From assembly GCF_001308265.1 (NCBI RefSeq), contig NZ_CP012023.1:1006932-1070931 (forward strand): a DNA stretch of 64,000 bases, given 5' to 3'. Source of the DNA: Celeribacter marinus. GTDB lineage: Bacteria > Pseudomonadota > Alphaproteobacteria > Rhodobacterales > Rhodobacteraceae. Position numbers and translations under genes: made by a program. Position 1 is the first letter of the stretch, and every line of letters begins with the position of its first letter. This document shows, one piece after another, positions 1 to 8,482 of the stretch. The notes beneath the pieces were generated by a model. That model had not been told where the DNA came from. It made no database searches and saw only the letters and a program-made list of their open reading frames with translations.

Positions 1-1
1 A

Positions 2-214
2 CTTGCACGATACGAACATCTGACGCGCGATGAGGTGCAAAACCTCATCACATCCTTGCACAAATTCAATCTTGCGGGGAACGTGTCCTTTGACGGTCAT
101 AACGCGCCGATGAGGAATGCAGCCGATCTACAAACCATGCTCACAGTCGCACGGTCCAAGCCCGCGCCCGCGCCACAGGCCCGCGTCTATCCGATCGTGG
201 AGGTTCTCACATGA
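2..214 (+). CDS. C-terminal fragment of an unidentified protein (cut by window edge)
   Basis: An open frame runs from the window edge for 70 codons and ends in a TGA that overlaps the ATG of the next gene (ATGA). This overlap suggests translational coupling with tsaC and supports the frame being real. The visible peptide is polar, with a Pro/Ala-rich stretch (KPAPAPQ) followed by a short tail ending PIVEVLT. I recognise no domain. The start and most of the protein lie outside the window, so the function cannot be named. Confidence 0.5.
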   Translation, partial: LARYEHLTRDEVQNLITSLHKFNLAGNVSFDGHNAPMRNAADLQTMLTVARSKPAPAPQARVYPIVEVLT

Positions 215-810
215 CGCCCTCGGTGATTGAAATCGCGGATTGCCTCAAGGCCGGCGGTGTCGTTCTACTGCCGACCGATACAGTGCTTGGCCTCGCTGTC
301 TCACCCCAGTTTGACGCAAGTGTGGCGCAGCTCTATGCGCTCAAAGATCGGCCACGCGAAAAAAATCTTCCGGTTATGGTCGCTGACGCTGATCAAATCG
401 AAGCTCTGGGCGCATACCTTACGACGAGCGCAAAACGTCTTATCGCCTCGGAGTTCGTGCCGGGCGCGATCACACTGGTCATGGAACTTGGCCCTGACAC
501 CCCAGCGTGGTTATCGGGTCGCGACGAGATCGCCGTGCGCATCCCCGATGACGACAGGTTGCGGGCGGTGTTGCGCGAAACAGGGCCACTGCTTGTAACC
601 TCAGCCAACCGCTCAGGGTGCGACACACCCCACACAGCGCAAGACGCCAGTGCTCAACTCACCGCGACACCATCCATGGTTGTCGACGGCACAGGCCACG
701 CTGGCGCGCCCTCTACAATCGTGAATTGCCGCGTTTGGCCGCCCGAGTTCATCCGGATAGGGGCCGTCTCAACCGCTCAGATCATGGCTCTCATGGAGGC
801 CGATCAATGA
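211..810 (+). CDS. tsaC: L-threonylcarbamoyladenylate synthase, YrdC/TsaC-type
   Basis: Makes threonylcarbamoyl-AMP from threonine, bicarbonate and ATP in the cytoplasm, the first step of the t6A37 modification of ANN-decoding tRNAs. The protein is 199 aa, the short single-domain form rather than the longer Sua5 form. It shows the YrdC pattern: GGVVLLPTDTVLGLA near the N-terminus, KDRPREKNLPV (residues about 44-54), and SANRSG near residue 130. A GGAGG sits 8 bases before the ATG. The stop overlaps the start of tsaD, so the two t6A genes are coupled, which fits their consecutive steps. Confidence 0.9.
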   Translation: MTPSVIEIADCLKAGGVVLLPTDTVLGLAVSPQFDASVAQLYALKDRPREKNLPVMVADADQIEALGAYLTTSAKRLIASEFVPGAITLVMELGPDTPAWLSGRDEIAVRIPDDDRLRAVLRETGPLLVTSANRSGCDTPHTAQDASAQLTATPSMVVDGTGHAGAPSTIVNCRVWPPEFIRIGAVSTAQIMALMEADQ

Positions 811-1799
811 GCAAATTGATCCTTGGAATTGAGACATCGTGCGACGACACATCGGTGGCCCTCGTTGATCGGTCCGGCGCGGTTGCAGCCATCAAAACCG
901 TCTCGCAGTACGACATTCACGAGGCCTTTGGCGGCGTCTACCCCGAACTGGCGTCTCGTGCGCACCTGCATGCGATATTGCCAACAATTCAAACCGTTAT
1001 GACGGACGCCGCGACCACACATAGTGATCTCGAAGCCATCGCTGTGACTCGTGGGCCGGGCCTGATCGGCTCGCTTTTGGTCGGGCTGTCGACCGCCGAG
1101 GCATTGTCAATGGGATGGGGTGTTCCGGCGTATGGCATCAACCATTTGCGCGGTCATATTCGCTCTGCGGCCCTTGAGGGGGGGATCACCGAATTTCCGG
1201 CCGTGGTCATGCTCGTTTCAGGCGGGCACACCCTTATCGCCTTTCTTGAAAACGAATGGTCTTACCGCCTACTGGGCACAACACGCGATGACTCTGTGGG
1301 CGAATGCTATGACAAAGTGGCGCGCACGCTCGGCCTTGGCATGCCCGGTGGCCCCGCAATTGACCGCGCCGCCGCACGTGGCACACCTGTGCTGCGCCTT
1401 CCGCGCCCTATGAAAAATGACGCCTACGAGTTTTCATTTTCTGGGCTAAAGTCATCGGTCGCGCGTCATGTCGAAACCCACCCAGACGTCAGTGTCGACG
1501 ACATGTCCGCCTCATTCGTCGCCGCATGCATGGATGTGTTGGCGGCCAAAGCGGAACGCGCCCTCAAAGAATGCGCACCAAAGTCATTGGTGATTGTAGG
1601 CGGGGTCGCAGCATCGGCACAGTTACGAGAGACCATGAGTGCATTGGTTGAGCGCTACGGCGTGACATTGAGCCTGCCGCCCGTGAAATGGGCAACGGAC
1701 AACGCCGCGATGATCGCGATGGCCGCGTGGGACTATGTGGAACGCGGTGTTCAGCCTGACCTAATGCCCAAACCGAACCTAAGCCTAGAGACGCCCTAA
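807..1799 (+). CDS. tsaD: tRNA threonylcarbamoyladenosine transferase TsaD (Kae1/YgjD)
   Basis: Catalytic subunit that transfers the threonylcarbamoyl group from TC-AMP to A37 of tRNA, together with TsaB and TsaE, which are not in this window. The 330-residue length is normal. The N-terminal ASKHA nucleotide fold is visible in GIETSCDDTSVA, and the metal-binding H-x3-H motif is H113/H117 in NHLRGH. GGVAAS and DNAAMIA near the C-terminus are family-typical. A longer frame exists upstream, but the ATG at 807 is the start because the homologous N-terminus begins there and overlaps the tsaC stop. The stop overlaps the convergent gene at 1796 by 4 bases. Confidence 0.95.
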   Translation: MSKLILGIETSCDDTSVALVDRSGAVAAIKTVSQYDIHEAFGGVYPELASRAHLHAILPTIQTVMTDAATTHSDLEAIAVTRGPGLIGSLLVGLSTAEALSMGWGVPAYGINHLRGHIRSAALEGGITEFPAVVMLVSGGHTLIAFLENEWSYRLLGTTRDDSVGECYDKVARTLGLGMPGGPAIDRAAARGTPVLRLPRPMKNDAYEFSFSGLKSSVARHVETHPDVSVDDMSASFVAACMDVLAAKAERALKECAPKSLVIVGGVAASAQLRETMSALVERYGVTLSLPPVKWATDNAAMIAMAAWDYVERGVQPDLMPKPNLSLETP

Positions 1800-2839
1800 C
1801 CGTCGCGCTTGCCCAAACCGTCGCGCTTGCCCACCAGCTTTTCAAGCGCGTTGAGGCGGTGGCGCAGGCGTTGGATTTCTTCGGCCTGTTCGCGTGAAAT
1901 AACCGCGAGGTATGTCAACGCATCCTCGACACGGTTGCTATACTGGGACGGCTTGCCCATGGGGCGCTCATGGAACAAACGGTCCCGACCGAGCGCGCGC
2001 GCCAGATCCGTGTTTGTTGGCGCATACCTGTCCAAGACGGATTGGCGTATTTCAACCGGCATGGTGGCACTATCAGGCGCGGAGAGTTCCGGCAGACTGT
2101 ACATCCGCATCACGCGGCGCATATCGTAGTCGCGCACTTTTTCCTCATGCCCGCGATTATAAAGCGCCACAAAATTAGCTTGGGATGGCCCAAGCGAGCC
2201 ATGCACAGACTTGTACTCATCGAACCTATCGGGATGGCGCAGCCCCCAATACGTGCAGAAATATTGCACAATTCCATCAACGTCCCGAATGTCATCATAG
2301 GAATGCACGCTTGTGGGCGCGGCATTCGACCACAGATCATAGATCGCCGCGTAATCGAGATGATGCGCGCTTTCGTCCGCAAACTCTTGAGGTGTTTTGG
2401 TTGAGAAGCCCGTGTGCAATTTATGCTTTAGCCCCCACTGGCGATAGGCGCTTTCAATCCATTCATCTTGGCGCCGAAACACCAATATGACTTCAACCTC
2501 ACTGAACACTTCGGTTTCTTTGGCGTAAGCGCCGATAACCGCACTGGTGTCTTGCGCGTTACGCGCTTGGGCCAACACCTCGTTGGACAGGATAAAATGA
2601 CTTGCCTCGCTTGTCGCGGCAAAGGTTTCGAGTTCGGCCAGCCCCACCGCCAGTGCCGCCGGCGTATTCAACTCACCGGGCCCCGTTAGCCCCTCAAACC
2701 CGTCAATGTGCTCCAAAAAACGGCCTAGATAATGAATGCCAGAGCGTTTTAGAAACCCTGTTTCCTTCAACAAAAACTGTTGAAGTGCGGAGGTGCCCGT
2801 TTTTCCCATACCCACATGGATTGTCAGTTTTTTACTCAT
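1796..2839 (-). CDS. Sulfotransferase-like protein
   Basis: A 347-residue protein whose N-terminus, HVGMGKTGTSALQQFLL, is a typical sulfotransferase 5-prime phosphosulfate loop for binding PAPS. The middle (VEVILVFRRQDEWIESAYRQW) fits the second PAPS-binding region (R..d...S.y). The acceptor is unknown. Polysaccharide sulfation is possible given the surface-polysaccharide genes in the window, but that is inference. The C-terminus is coiled-coil-like (QAEEIQRLRHRLNALEKLV) and ends in a duplicated GKRDG unit encoded by an 18-base tandem repeat. That repeat places the stop codon against the stop of tsaD. Confidence 0.7.
   Translation of the reverse strand: MSKKLTIHVGMGKTGTSALQQFLLKETGFLKRSGIHYLGRFLEHIDGFEGLTGPGELNTPAALAVGLAELETFAATSEASHFILSNEVLAQARNAQDTSAVIGAYAKETEVFSEVEVILVFRRQDEWIESAYRQWGLKHKLHTGFSTKTPQEFADESAHHLDYAAIYDLWSNAAPTSVHSYDDIRDVDGIVQYFCTYWGLRHPDRFDEYKSVHGSLGPSQANFVALYNRGHEEKVRDYDMRRVMRMYSLPELSAPDSATMPVEIRQSVLDRYAPTNTDLARALGRDRLFHERPMGKPSQYSNRVEDALTYLAVISREQAEEIQRLRHRLNALEKLVGKRDGLGKRDG
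1800..1833. repeat. Tandem duplication, 18-base period
   Basis: The 16-base unit CCGTCGCGCTTGCCCA occurs at 1800-1815 and again at 1818-1833. It encodes the doubled GKRDG C-terminus of the sulfotransferase-like gene and lies directly beyond the tsaD stop. It looks like a slippage duplication. Confidence 0.85.
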
Positions 2840-2978
2840 ACCATCTGCGCCTTTGACCCTGCTTAGCCTAGGTCTAAATCACTCTGGCACATGACACAAC
2901 TGTGACGCCTATACGTTACTCGGCGCGGGGCATACATGACAGCAGACACGCAACGCGCGGGTGCGGCATGCGCGCACA

Positions 2979-3007
2979 TTGGCGCATTGTATACATCGGG
3001 ATACATT
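2979..3007 (+). promoter_or_regulatory. Candidate sigma-70 promoter of icd
   Basis: TTGGCG (2979-2984), a 17-base spacer and TACATT (3002-3007) form a reasonable -35/-10 pair about 90 bases before the icd start. The rest of the 2840-3096 gap holds no convincing gene. This is a consensus match only. Confidence 0.35.
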
Positions 3008-3096
3008 GACTTTGCACGCGCCGTGAGCTACGCGATCTCTCAAACGCGTGTTGCCCAAAGGCGCATGCACATCAACCCGCACATGTGGAGACCCAA

Positions 3097-5286
3097 ATGG
3101 CCCAAGAGACCCCCGACATCATCTACACCATCGTTGACGAAGCCCCCGAACTGGCCCGCGGCTCGCTCTTGCCGATCATCACGGCCTTCTCTACGGCTGC
3201 AGGTGTCAATGTCGAAACCCGCGACATCTCTTTGGCCGCGCGCATCCTGTCGCTCTTTCCCGATGAATTGACCGCCGAACAACGGGTCTCCGACGACTTG
3301 GCCGCTCTTGGTGAATTGGTGAAAACACCCGATGCCAACGTCATCAAATTGCCGAACGTGTCGGCCTCCGTTCCACAGCTTGAAGACGCCGTGAAAGAGT
3401 TGCAAAGCCAAGGCTACGCGATCCCCGACTACCCTGCCGATCCCCAAACGGACGCCGAAAAAGCCGTGCGTGCGAAATACGACACCGTCAAAGGCTCCGC
3501 CGTGAACCCCGTTTTGCGCGAAGGCAACTCGGATCGCCGCTCCGCCAAGGCCGTTAAAGAATACGCAAAAGCCAACCCGCACCGCATGGGCAAATGGACA
3601 GCCGAGAGCAAAACAACTGTGGCCTCCATGTCGGGCAACGATTTCTTTGCCAATGAGAAAGCCGCGACCATCACGGGTGCACAGGTCGGCGGCGCAAAGA
3701 TCGTCTTTACCGCTACCGATGGCACACAGACGGTGCTCAAAGACGGGTTGTCCTATGGCGAGGGCGAGATCGTCGACGCGACCTACCTCTCCGCCAAAGC
3801 CCTGCGTGATTTTGTGAAAGCCGAAGTAGCAAGCATGGAGCCGGGTGTGTTGTTTTCGGTCCACCTCAAGGCCACGATGATGAAAGTCTCCGACCCGATC
3901 CTGTTCGGCCACTTCGTCTCCGTCTACATTGAGGACTTCCTCGCGAAACACGGCGACAAACTCGATTTCAACCCGAACTCCGGCCTTGGCGCCCTCGAAG
4001 ATCTGATCGCGGGCAACGCCGAAATGGAAGCCGATTTGAAAGCCGCACTGGCCGCCAAACCGCCTCTCTACATGGTCGACAGCGACAAAGGCATCACCAA
4101 CCTGCACGTCTCGTCGGATGTGATCATCGACGCGTCCATGCCCGCCGTGATCAAAGCGGGCGGCATCGGTTGGGGTCCAGACGGCAAAGCCGCCGACACC
4201 AAATGCTGCATTCCCGACAATTGCTACGCGGGCGTCTACGACGAAACCGTCGAGTATTTCAAAGAGACCGGCACACTGGACGTGACCACCTGTGGCGCGG
4301 TGTCCAACGTTGGCTTGATGGCGCAAAAAGCCGAAGAGTACGGTTCGCACCCCACCACATTCCAGGCCGCCGCAGATGGCAAAATCGAAATCGTTTTGGA
4401 CAATGGCGATGTGCTACATTCGCACAGCGTTGAGGCGGGCGATATCTGGCGCGCTTGCACCGCCAAAAAGGCTCCGATCCTCGACTGGATCAAAACGGGC
4501 ATCGAGCGTTTCGACGTTGTTGGCACGGGTGCATTCTGGCTCGACGCCAACCGTGCGCACGATGCCGAGCTGATCAAATACGTCGCCCCCGCGCTCAAGG
4601 CCGCCGGCAAAGACATTCCGATCATGGCTCCACGCGAAGCGACCCGTTACACATGGGTTGAAATGCGCGCCGGCAAAGATGTTGTGACCATCACCGGCAA
4701 CGTGCTGCGTGACTACCTCACCGATCTGTTCCCGATCCTCGAACTTGGCACCTCCGCCAAAATGCTGTCCATCGTCAAACTGATGAACGGTGGCGGGTTG
4801 TTCGAGACAGGTGCCGGTGGCTCCGCGCCCAAGCACGTCCAACAGGTCGAAGAGGAAAACCACCTGCGTTGGGACAGCCTTGGCGAGTTCTGTGCGCTTG
4901 GTGAAAGCTACAACTTCCTCGCCGCAACCAAAGGCCGCCCCAAGGCCGCCGTTTTGGGCGCAGCTGTCGAAGTGGCGACACAAAAGCTCTTGCTTGAGGG
5001 CAAATCGCCCGAGCGCAAAGTCGGCCAGAATGACAACCGCTCCTCGCACTATTGGTTTGCTCGCTACTGGGCCGAGGCCTTGGCTGCACAAACGGATGAC
5101 GCCGATTTGGCCGCTCACTTTGCGCCCATCGCCAAACAATTGGTCGACGGCGAGGCCGCAATCCTCGACGAGTTGCAAGTCGCCGAAGGCTCCCCCGCCG
5201 ATTTGGGCGGCTACTACCACGCCGATCCTGCCAAAGTCGCATCAATCATGCGCCCGTCAGCAACGTTGAACGCCATCATCGGCTAA
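3097..5286 (+). CDS. icd: NADP-dependent isocitrate dehydrogenase, monomeric type
   Basis: Oxidative decarboxylation of isocitrate to 2-oxoglutarate with NADP in the TCA cycle. At 729 residues it belongs to the large monomeric IDH family, not the roughly 400-residue dimeric family. Family-typical stretches include the N-terminal IIYTIVDEAPELARGSLLP, the NPVLREGNSDRR substrate loop near residue 130, and DNRSSHYW near residue 645. The ATG at 3097 is preferred over a GTG at 3085 because GTGGAG (3085-3090) is the ribosome-binding site, 6 bases upstream. Codon use is strongly biased, as in highly expressed genes, and the long antisense frames here are shadows. It is monocistronic and followed by a strong terminator. 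Confidence 0.96.
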   Translation: MAQETPDIIYTIVDEAPELARGSLLPIITAFSTAAGVNVETRDISLAARILSLFPDELTAEQRVSDDLAALGELVKTPDANVIKLPNVSASVPQLEDAVKELQSQGYAIPDYPADPQTDAEKAVRAKYDTVKGSAVNPVLREGNSDRRSAKAVKEYAKANPHRMGKWTAESKTTVASMSGNDFFANEKAATITGAQVGGAKIVFTATDGTQTVLKDGLSYGEGEIVDATYLSAKALRDFVKAEVASMEPGVLFSVHLKATMMKVSDPILFGHFVSVYIEDFLAKHGDKLDFNPNSGLGALEDLIAGNAEMEADLKAALAAKPPLYMVDSDKGITNLHVSSDVIIDASMPAVIKAGGIGWGPDGKAADTKCCIPDNCYAGVYDETVEYFKETGTLDVTTCGAVSNVGLMAQKAEEYGSHPTTFQAAADGKIEIVLDNGDVLHSHSVEAGDIWRACTAKKAPILDWIKTGIERFDVVGTGAFWLDANRAHDAELIKYVAPALKAAGKDIPIMAPREATRYTWVEMRAGKDVVTITGNVLRDYLTDLFPILELGTSAKMLSIVKLMNGGGLFETGAGGSAPKHVQQVEEENHLRWDSLGEFCALGESYNFLAATKGRPKAAVLGAAVEVATQKLLLEGKSPERKVGQNDNRSSHYWFARYWAEALAAQTDDADLAAHFAPIAKQLVDGEAAILDELQVAEGSPADLGGYYHADPAKVASIMRPSATLNAIIG

Positions 5287-5312
5287 GCGATCCAAGCTAA
5301 TACCCGGACCCG

Positions 5313-5337
5313 AAGGGCGCCCGCGGGCGCCCTTTTT
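5313..5337 (+). terminator. Rho-independent terminator of icd
   Basis: AAGGGCGCCC and GGGCGCCCTT are perfect complements around a GC centre, followed by TTT. It lies 27 bases after the icd stop. Confidence 0.9.
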
Positions 5338-5385
5338 ACATTCTGCACCATCGCCCACACTCTGCGCGCGCCAACCTTGGCGTTG

Positions 5386-5399
5386 TGAACGACCGTTCA
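5386..5399. promoter_or_regulatory. Palindrome upstream of trmL, possible operator
   Basis: TGAACG-AC-CGTTCA is a perfect inverted repeat with a 2-base centre, 67 bases before the trmL start. The form resembles a TetR/AcrR-type operator, but no regulator gene is adjacent. Confidence 0.35.
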
Positions 5400-5465
5400 G
5401 GTGGGGTAGGAGGACCGCAAACACGCACATTCGTTGCGCCCGTGATTTGGAAAGCCACATACCCT

Positions 5466-5936
5466 ATGTCTGATCCACGCATGAAACTGGTCTTGGTCAC
5501 CCCCGAAATTCCGTGGAATACAGGCGCGATCGGACGGACCTGTGTGTCCCTCAATCTCGAACTGATCCTGATCAAGCCTTTGGGGTTTTCCCTCGATGAG
5601 AAGTCCGTCAAACGGGCGGGTACGGATTATTGGAAGCACGTTCACCTAAGCGAATATGACAGCTGGCAACACTTTTTGGATGTGCGAACACCACCGCGTG
5701 ACAGTCTCTATTTCTTTGAGGAAACCGGTGCGCAAAGCTTTTACACGCCGGACTATCAACCCGATGCGTATTTGGTATTCGGCTGTGAATCAAAGGGCCT
5801 GCCCCTGCCCATACTGGAGGGGCTTGAGGATCGCATATTCCATTTACCGATGCGCAATCCCCTTGTCCGCTCATTGAACCTCGCCAATGTCGCGACCACT
5901 GTCATTTACCAAGCCATGCGACCCTATCTGACCTAA
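5466..5936 (+). CDS. trmL: tRNA (cytidine/uridine-34-2'-O)-methyltransferase TrmL
   Basis: SPOUT-family enzyme that 2'-O-methylates the wobble nucleotide of tRNA-Leu using S-adenosylmethionine. From the ATG at 5466 the protein is 156 residues, the usual TrmL length. The SpoU motifs are in order: PEIPWNTGAIGRTC (motif 1), LVFGCESKGLP (motif 2) and PMRNPLVRSLNLANVATTVIY (motif 3, forming the knot that binds SAM). The open frame extends 27 codons upstream, but that part lacks homology and covers a palindrome. An ATG at 5481 is an alternative start. The gene is single and convergent with the dehydrogenase at 5946. Confidence 0.9.
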   Translation: MSDPRMKLVLVTPEIPWNTGAIGRTCVSLNLELILIKPLGFSLDEKSVKRAGTDYWKHVHLSEYDSWQHFLDVRTPPRDSLYFFEETGAQSFYTPDYQPDAYLVFGCESKGLPLPILEGLEDRIFHLPMRNPLVRSLNLANVATTVIYQAMRPYLT

Positions 5937-5945
5937 TAGACGCGG

Positions 5946-6701
5946 TTACACGTAGGCGGGCCACGGCGCGCAGGCGAAGACACCGCCATCGACATACAGC
6001 GTTTGACCCGTCACAAATCCTGCCGCTTGCGAGGCCAAAAAGACCACCGGCCCTGCGATGTCTGACGCCTCACCAACGCGGCGCAACGGGGTGAGAGCCG
6101 CCCATTTGTCCGCGTACCCGTCTGCCTCCGCCGCTGTGCGTTCATTGGCAATCGCACCCGGAGCCACGCAATTGACACGGATCCCAAGCGGGCCAAGCTC
6201 CAATGCCGCAGCCTTGGTCAATTGCTCAATTCCGCCCTTGGAGGCTGCGTAGTCCACAAGGTTTGGAAACGCCACCTTGTTGCAACCCGATCCAATGTTG
6301 ATGATCGCGCCCCCCAGACCCGCCGCGCGCATCGCCCGCGCCGCTGTTTGGGTGTTGAGAAATGCCCCGCGCAAATTGGTGCGAATAACACGGTCGAAAT
6401 CGTCAACGTCGAGCTCGAGAAGTGCCGACCACGTTTGGATGCCCGCATTGTTCACGAGAACCGTAGGCGTTGCCCCAAAATGCGCGGCCACAGCCCGATG
6501 AAACGCATGCACTTGATCTTCATCACCAGCGTCACATTTCACCGCAAAGACCGCCGCACCGTACTGCGCCTCGACATCGCGCGCGGCGGCCTGTGAGCTA
6601 TTATATGAGAACCCGACACGGTAGCCATCCGCCACCAGCGCACCAACCAAATGCGCGCCAATACCGGTGCTCCCGCCAGTGAGAATTGCAACTTTATCCA
6701 T
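5946..6701 (-). CDS. Short-chain dehydrogenase/reductase (SDR)
   Basis: Classical SDR of 251 residues, NAD(P)-dependent, substrate unknown. The Rossmann motif is TGGSTGIG (residues 9-16), followed by LVNNAGI and the catalytic YAASK with an upstream IINIGSG serine. The C-terminal VTGQTLYVDGG is also typical. AGGA lies 7 bases before the ATG. The start is only 9 bases beyond the modC stop, on the same strand, so it may be the last gene of a modABC-SDR transcript. Nothing in the sequence ties it to molybdenum, and the co-transcription may be incidental. Confidence 0.85.
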   Translation of the reverse strand: MDKVAILTGGSTGIGAHLVGALVADGYRVGFSYNSSQAAARDVEAQYGAAVFAVKCDAGDEDQVHAFHRAVAAHFGATPTVLVNNAGIQTWSALLELDVDDFDRVIRTNLRGAFLNTQTAARAMRAAGLGGAIINIGSGCNKVAFPNLVDYAASKGGIEQLTKAAALELGPLGIRVNCVAPGAIANERTAAEADGYADKWAALTPLRRVGEASDIAGPVVFLASQAAGFVTGQTLYVDGGVFACAPWPAYV

Positions 6702-6710
6702 CAGTCCATC

Positions 6711-7793
6711 CTATGCCCCTGCATCTTCGGGTGCGATTGAAACGGTTTTTATGATCGCGTGACAGTGGACACCCACGACCAACCCCAACGCGTCCGCAGA
6801 GCGCTGTGTAACGCGTGCAAGAATTGGTCCCGCCGAGGTTTTGAGCGACACAATCGCTCCGGGGCCATCGCCGCGTTTCACCGCCACAATTTCGCCAGCC
6901 ATGATATTGAGCGCCGACAGACCAACCGGAACATCGCGCGATAGAATGACATCTTGAGCCGCGATGCGAACCCGCATCATGAGGCCAAGGTCGCGCGAAA
7001 CATGTGGTAAAAACAGTGGTACGCCGCCTGCATCCAATTCGCTCAAACCGTCCTCATGATGTGCGATCACGCGCGCCTCAATTACGGCCCCTGCGCCGCG
7101 CACACCTGTGGGTAGGACACTTGGGTCTGACAGCACGTCCAAGGCCTCGCCCTGACGGATCACCCGCCCGCCCTCAAGGGCCACGACTGTGGTTGCCAGT
7201 CGCGCAACTTCGGTCGGAGCGTGGCTCACATATAGGATCGGAATATCAACCTCGTCACGCAACCGCTCGAAGTACGGGATGATCTCTGCCTTGCGCGCCT
7301 CATCAAGCGCCGCCAACGGCTCATCCGCAAGCAACAGACGCGGGCGGGACAACAACGCTCGACCAATCGCCACACGTTGACGCTCTCCGCCTGACAGGCG
7401 CGCCGGACGGCGATCCAAAAGATCGCTTATCCCCAGCAACTCGACCACCCGCGACATTTGTGCGGCATCATCTGCGCGCCGGTTTAGCCGCTGACCATAG
7501 GCAAGATTCCCCGCCACTGTGAGGTGTGGAAACAACCGCGCATCTTGAAAAATGTAGCCAATACGCCGTTTATGTACCGGCACCAGAACGCCCGCTCGGG
7601 TATCAAGCAAAACCTCCCCGTCCAAAACGATCCGTCCAGCGTTCGGGCGCTGTAGGCCCGCAACAGCGTCAATGATTGTCGACTTTCCCGCACCAGAGCG
7701 CCCGAACAAGACGGTAATCCCCTTTGGGGCTGTAAAATCTACATCCATCGCAAACCCGTCAAAAGCGTGTTTTACACAGACCGATAGGCTCAT
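6711..7793 (-). CDS. modC: Molybdate ABC transporter ATP-binding protein
   Basis: Energises molybdate import at the inner membrane. It has 360 residues: an ABC ATPase domain with Walker A GRSGAGKST, signature LSGGERQRVAIGRAL, Walker B LLLADEPLAALDEAR and H-loop YVSHAPTE. A C-terminal TOBE/Mop-type oxyanion-binding domain follows (about residues 280-355, ALNIMAGEIVAVKRGDG). Length and layout match ModC rather than sugar-type ATPases. Its ATG overlaps the modB stop by 4 bases. Confidence 0.94.
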   Translation of the reverse strand: MSLSVCVKHAFDGFAMDVDFTAPKGITVLFGRSGAGKSTIIDAVAGLQRPNAGRIVLDGEVLLDTRAGVLVPVHKRRIGYIFQDARLFPHLTVAGNLAYGQRLNRRADDAAQMSRVVELLGISDLLDRRPARLSGGERQRVAIGRALLSRPRLLLADEPLAALDEARKAEIIPYFERLRDEVDIPILYVSHAPTEVARLATTVVALEGGRVIRQGEALDVLSDPSVLPTGVRGAGAVIEARVIAHHEDGLSELDAGGVPLFLPHVSRDLGLMMRVRIAAQDVILSRDVPVGLSALNIMAGEIVAVKRGDGPGAIVSLKTSAGPILARVTQRSADALGLVVGVHCHAIIKTVSIAPEDAGA

Positions 7794-8482
7794 TGTCCGC
7801 CCACCTTTCGCGCCATGCGTTTGGCGAGAACTTCAGAGAGGACAAGCGCCCCCATTGCGATCACGACCGAAATAATGACGAGGCGCACCGCCGCCCCCTC
7901 ACCGTTTGGAGCCTGCAAAAAGGCGTAGACAGCAGAAGGCAGCGTTTGCGTTTGCCCCGGAATATTGGAGACAAAGGTTATGGTAGCGCCAAATTCTCCC
8001 ATCGCCTTGGCAAAGGCCAAAATTGCACCTGTTAGAATTCCAGGCACGGCAAGCGGGAGCGTGATCGTCGCAAAGACCCGCAAGGGAGATGCCCCCAATG
8101 TGGCGGCCGCCTGTTCCAACTTTAGATCGACCGCGTCTATCGACAAACGAATGGCACGCACCATCAACGGAAACGCCATGACTGCCGCCGCAAGGGCCGC
8201 CCCCGTCCATTGAAAGGCAAACGTGACCCCAATTTGAGATAACAGCCCGCCAATCGGCCCGCGCGCCCCAAAGGTTAACAATAGCAAATAACCCGTCACA
8301 ACAGGCGGTAGGATCAGCGGCAAATGAATCAATCCGTTGACGACTTGTTTGCCCGCAAACTCCCACCGCGATAGTGCATATGCCGCGACTATTCCAAACG
8401 GCAGGCTCACGGTCGTCGCCCAGAACGCAACTTTGAGGGACAGCGCCACCGCCTGCCATTCCTCGGGCCCAAGCCACATCAC
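7790..8482 (-). CDS. modB: Molybdate ABC transporter permease
   Basis: Inner-membrane channel of the molybdate importer, about 230 residues with five or six hydrophobic segments. The cytoplasmic coupling motif is EQAAATLGASPLRVFATITLPLAVPGILTG in outline (EAA loop, about residues 142-170). LPLILPPVVTGYLLL is typical of ModB. Two starts are possible: GTG at 8482, with a GGAG 8 bases upstream and a 4-base overlap with modA, or the next codon, ATG at 8479. The GTG has the better spacing. Confidence 0.93.
   Translation of the reverse strand: MMWLGPEEWQAVALSLKVAFWATTVSLPFGIVAAYALSRWEFAGKQVVNGLIHLPLILPPVVTGYLLLLTFGARGPIGGLLSQIGVTFAFQWTGAALAAAVMAFPLMVRAIRLSIDAVDLKLEQAAATLGASPLRVFATITLPLAVPGILTGAILAFAKAMGEFGATITFVSNIPGQTQTLPSAVYAFLQAPNGEGAAVRLVIISVVIAMGALVLSEVLAKRMARKVGGQ

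Noticed and set aside
2936..3096. 111-codon frame starting at 2936 in front of and over icd
   Set aside because: It overlaps icd in another frame, has no ribosome-binding site and covers the probable promoter.
3040..4350. 436-codon open frame antisense to icd (and a 268-codon one at 4414-5220)
   Set aside because: Low-complexity His/Gly/Val/Phe composition typical of the antisense of a strongly biased gene; icd on the plus strand is certain.
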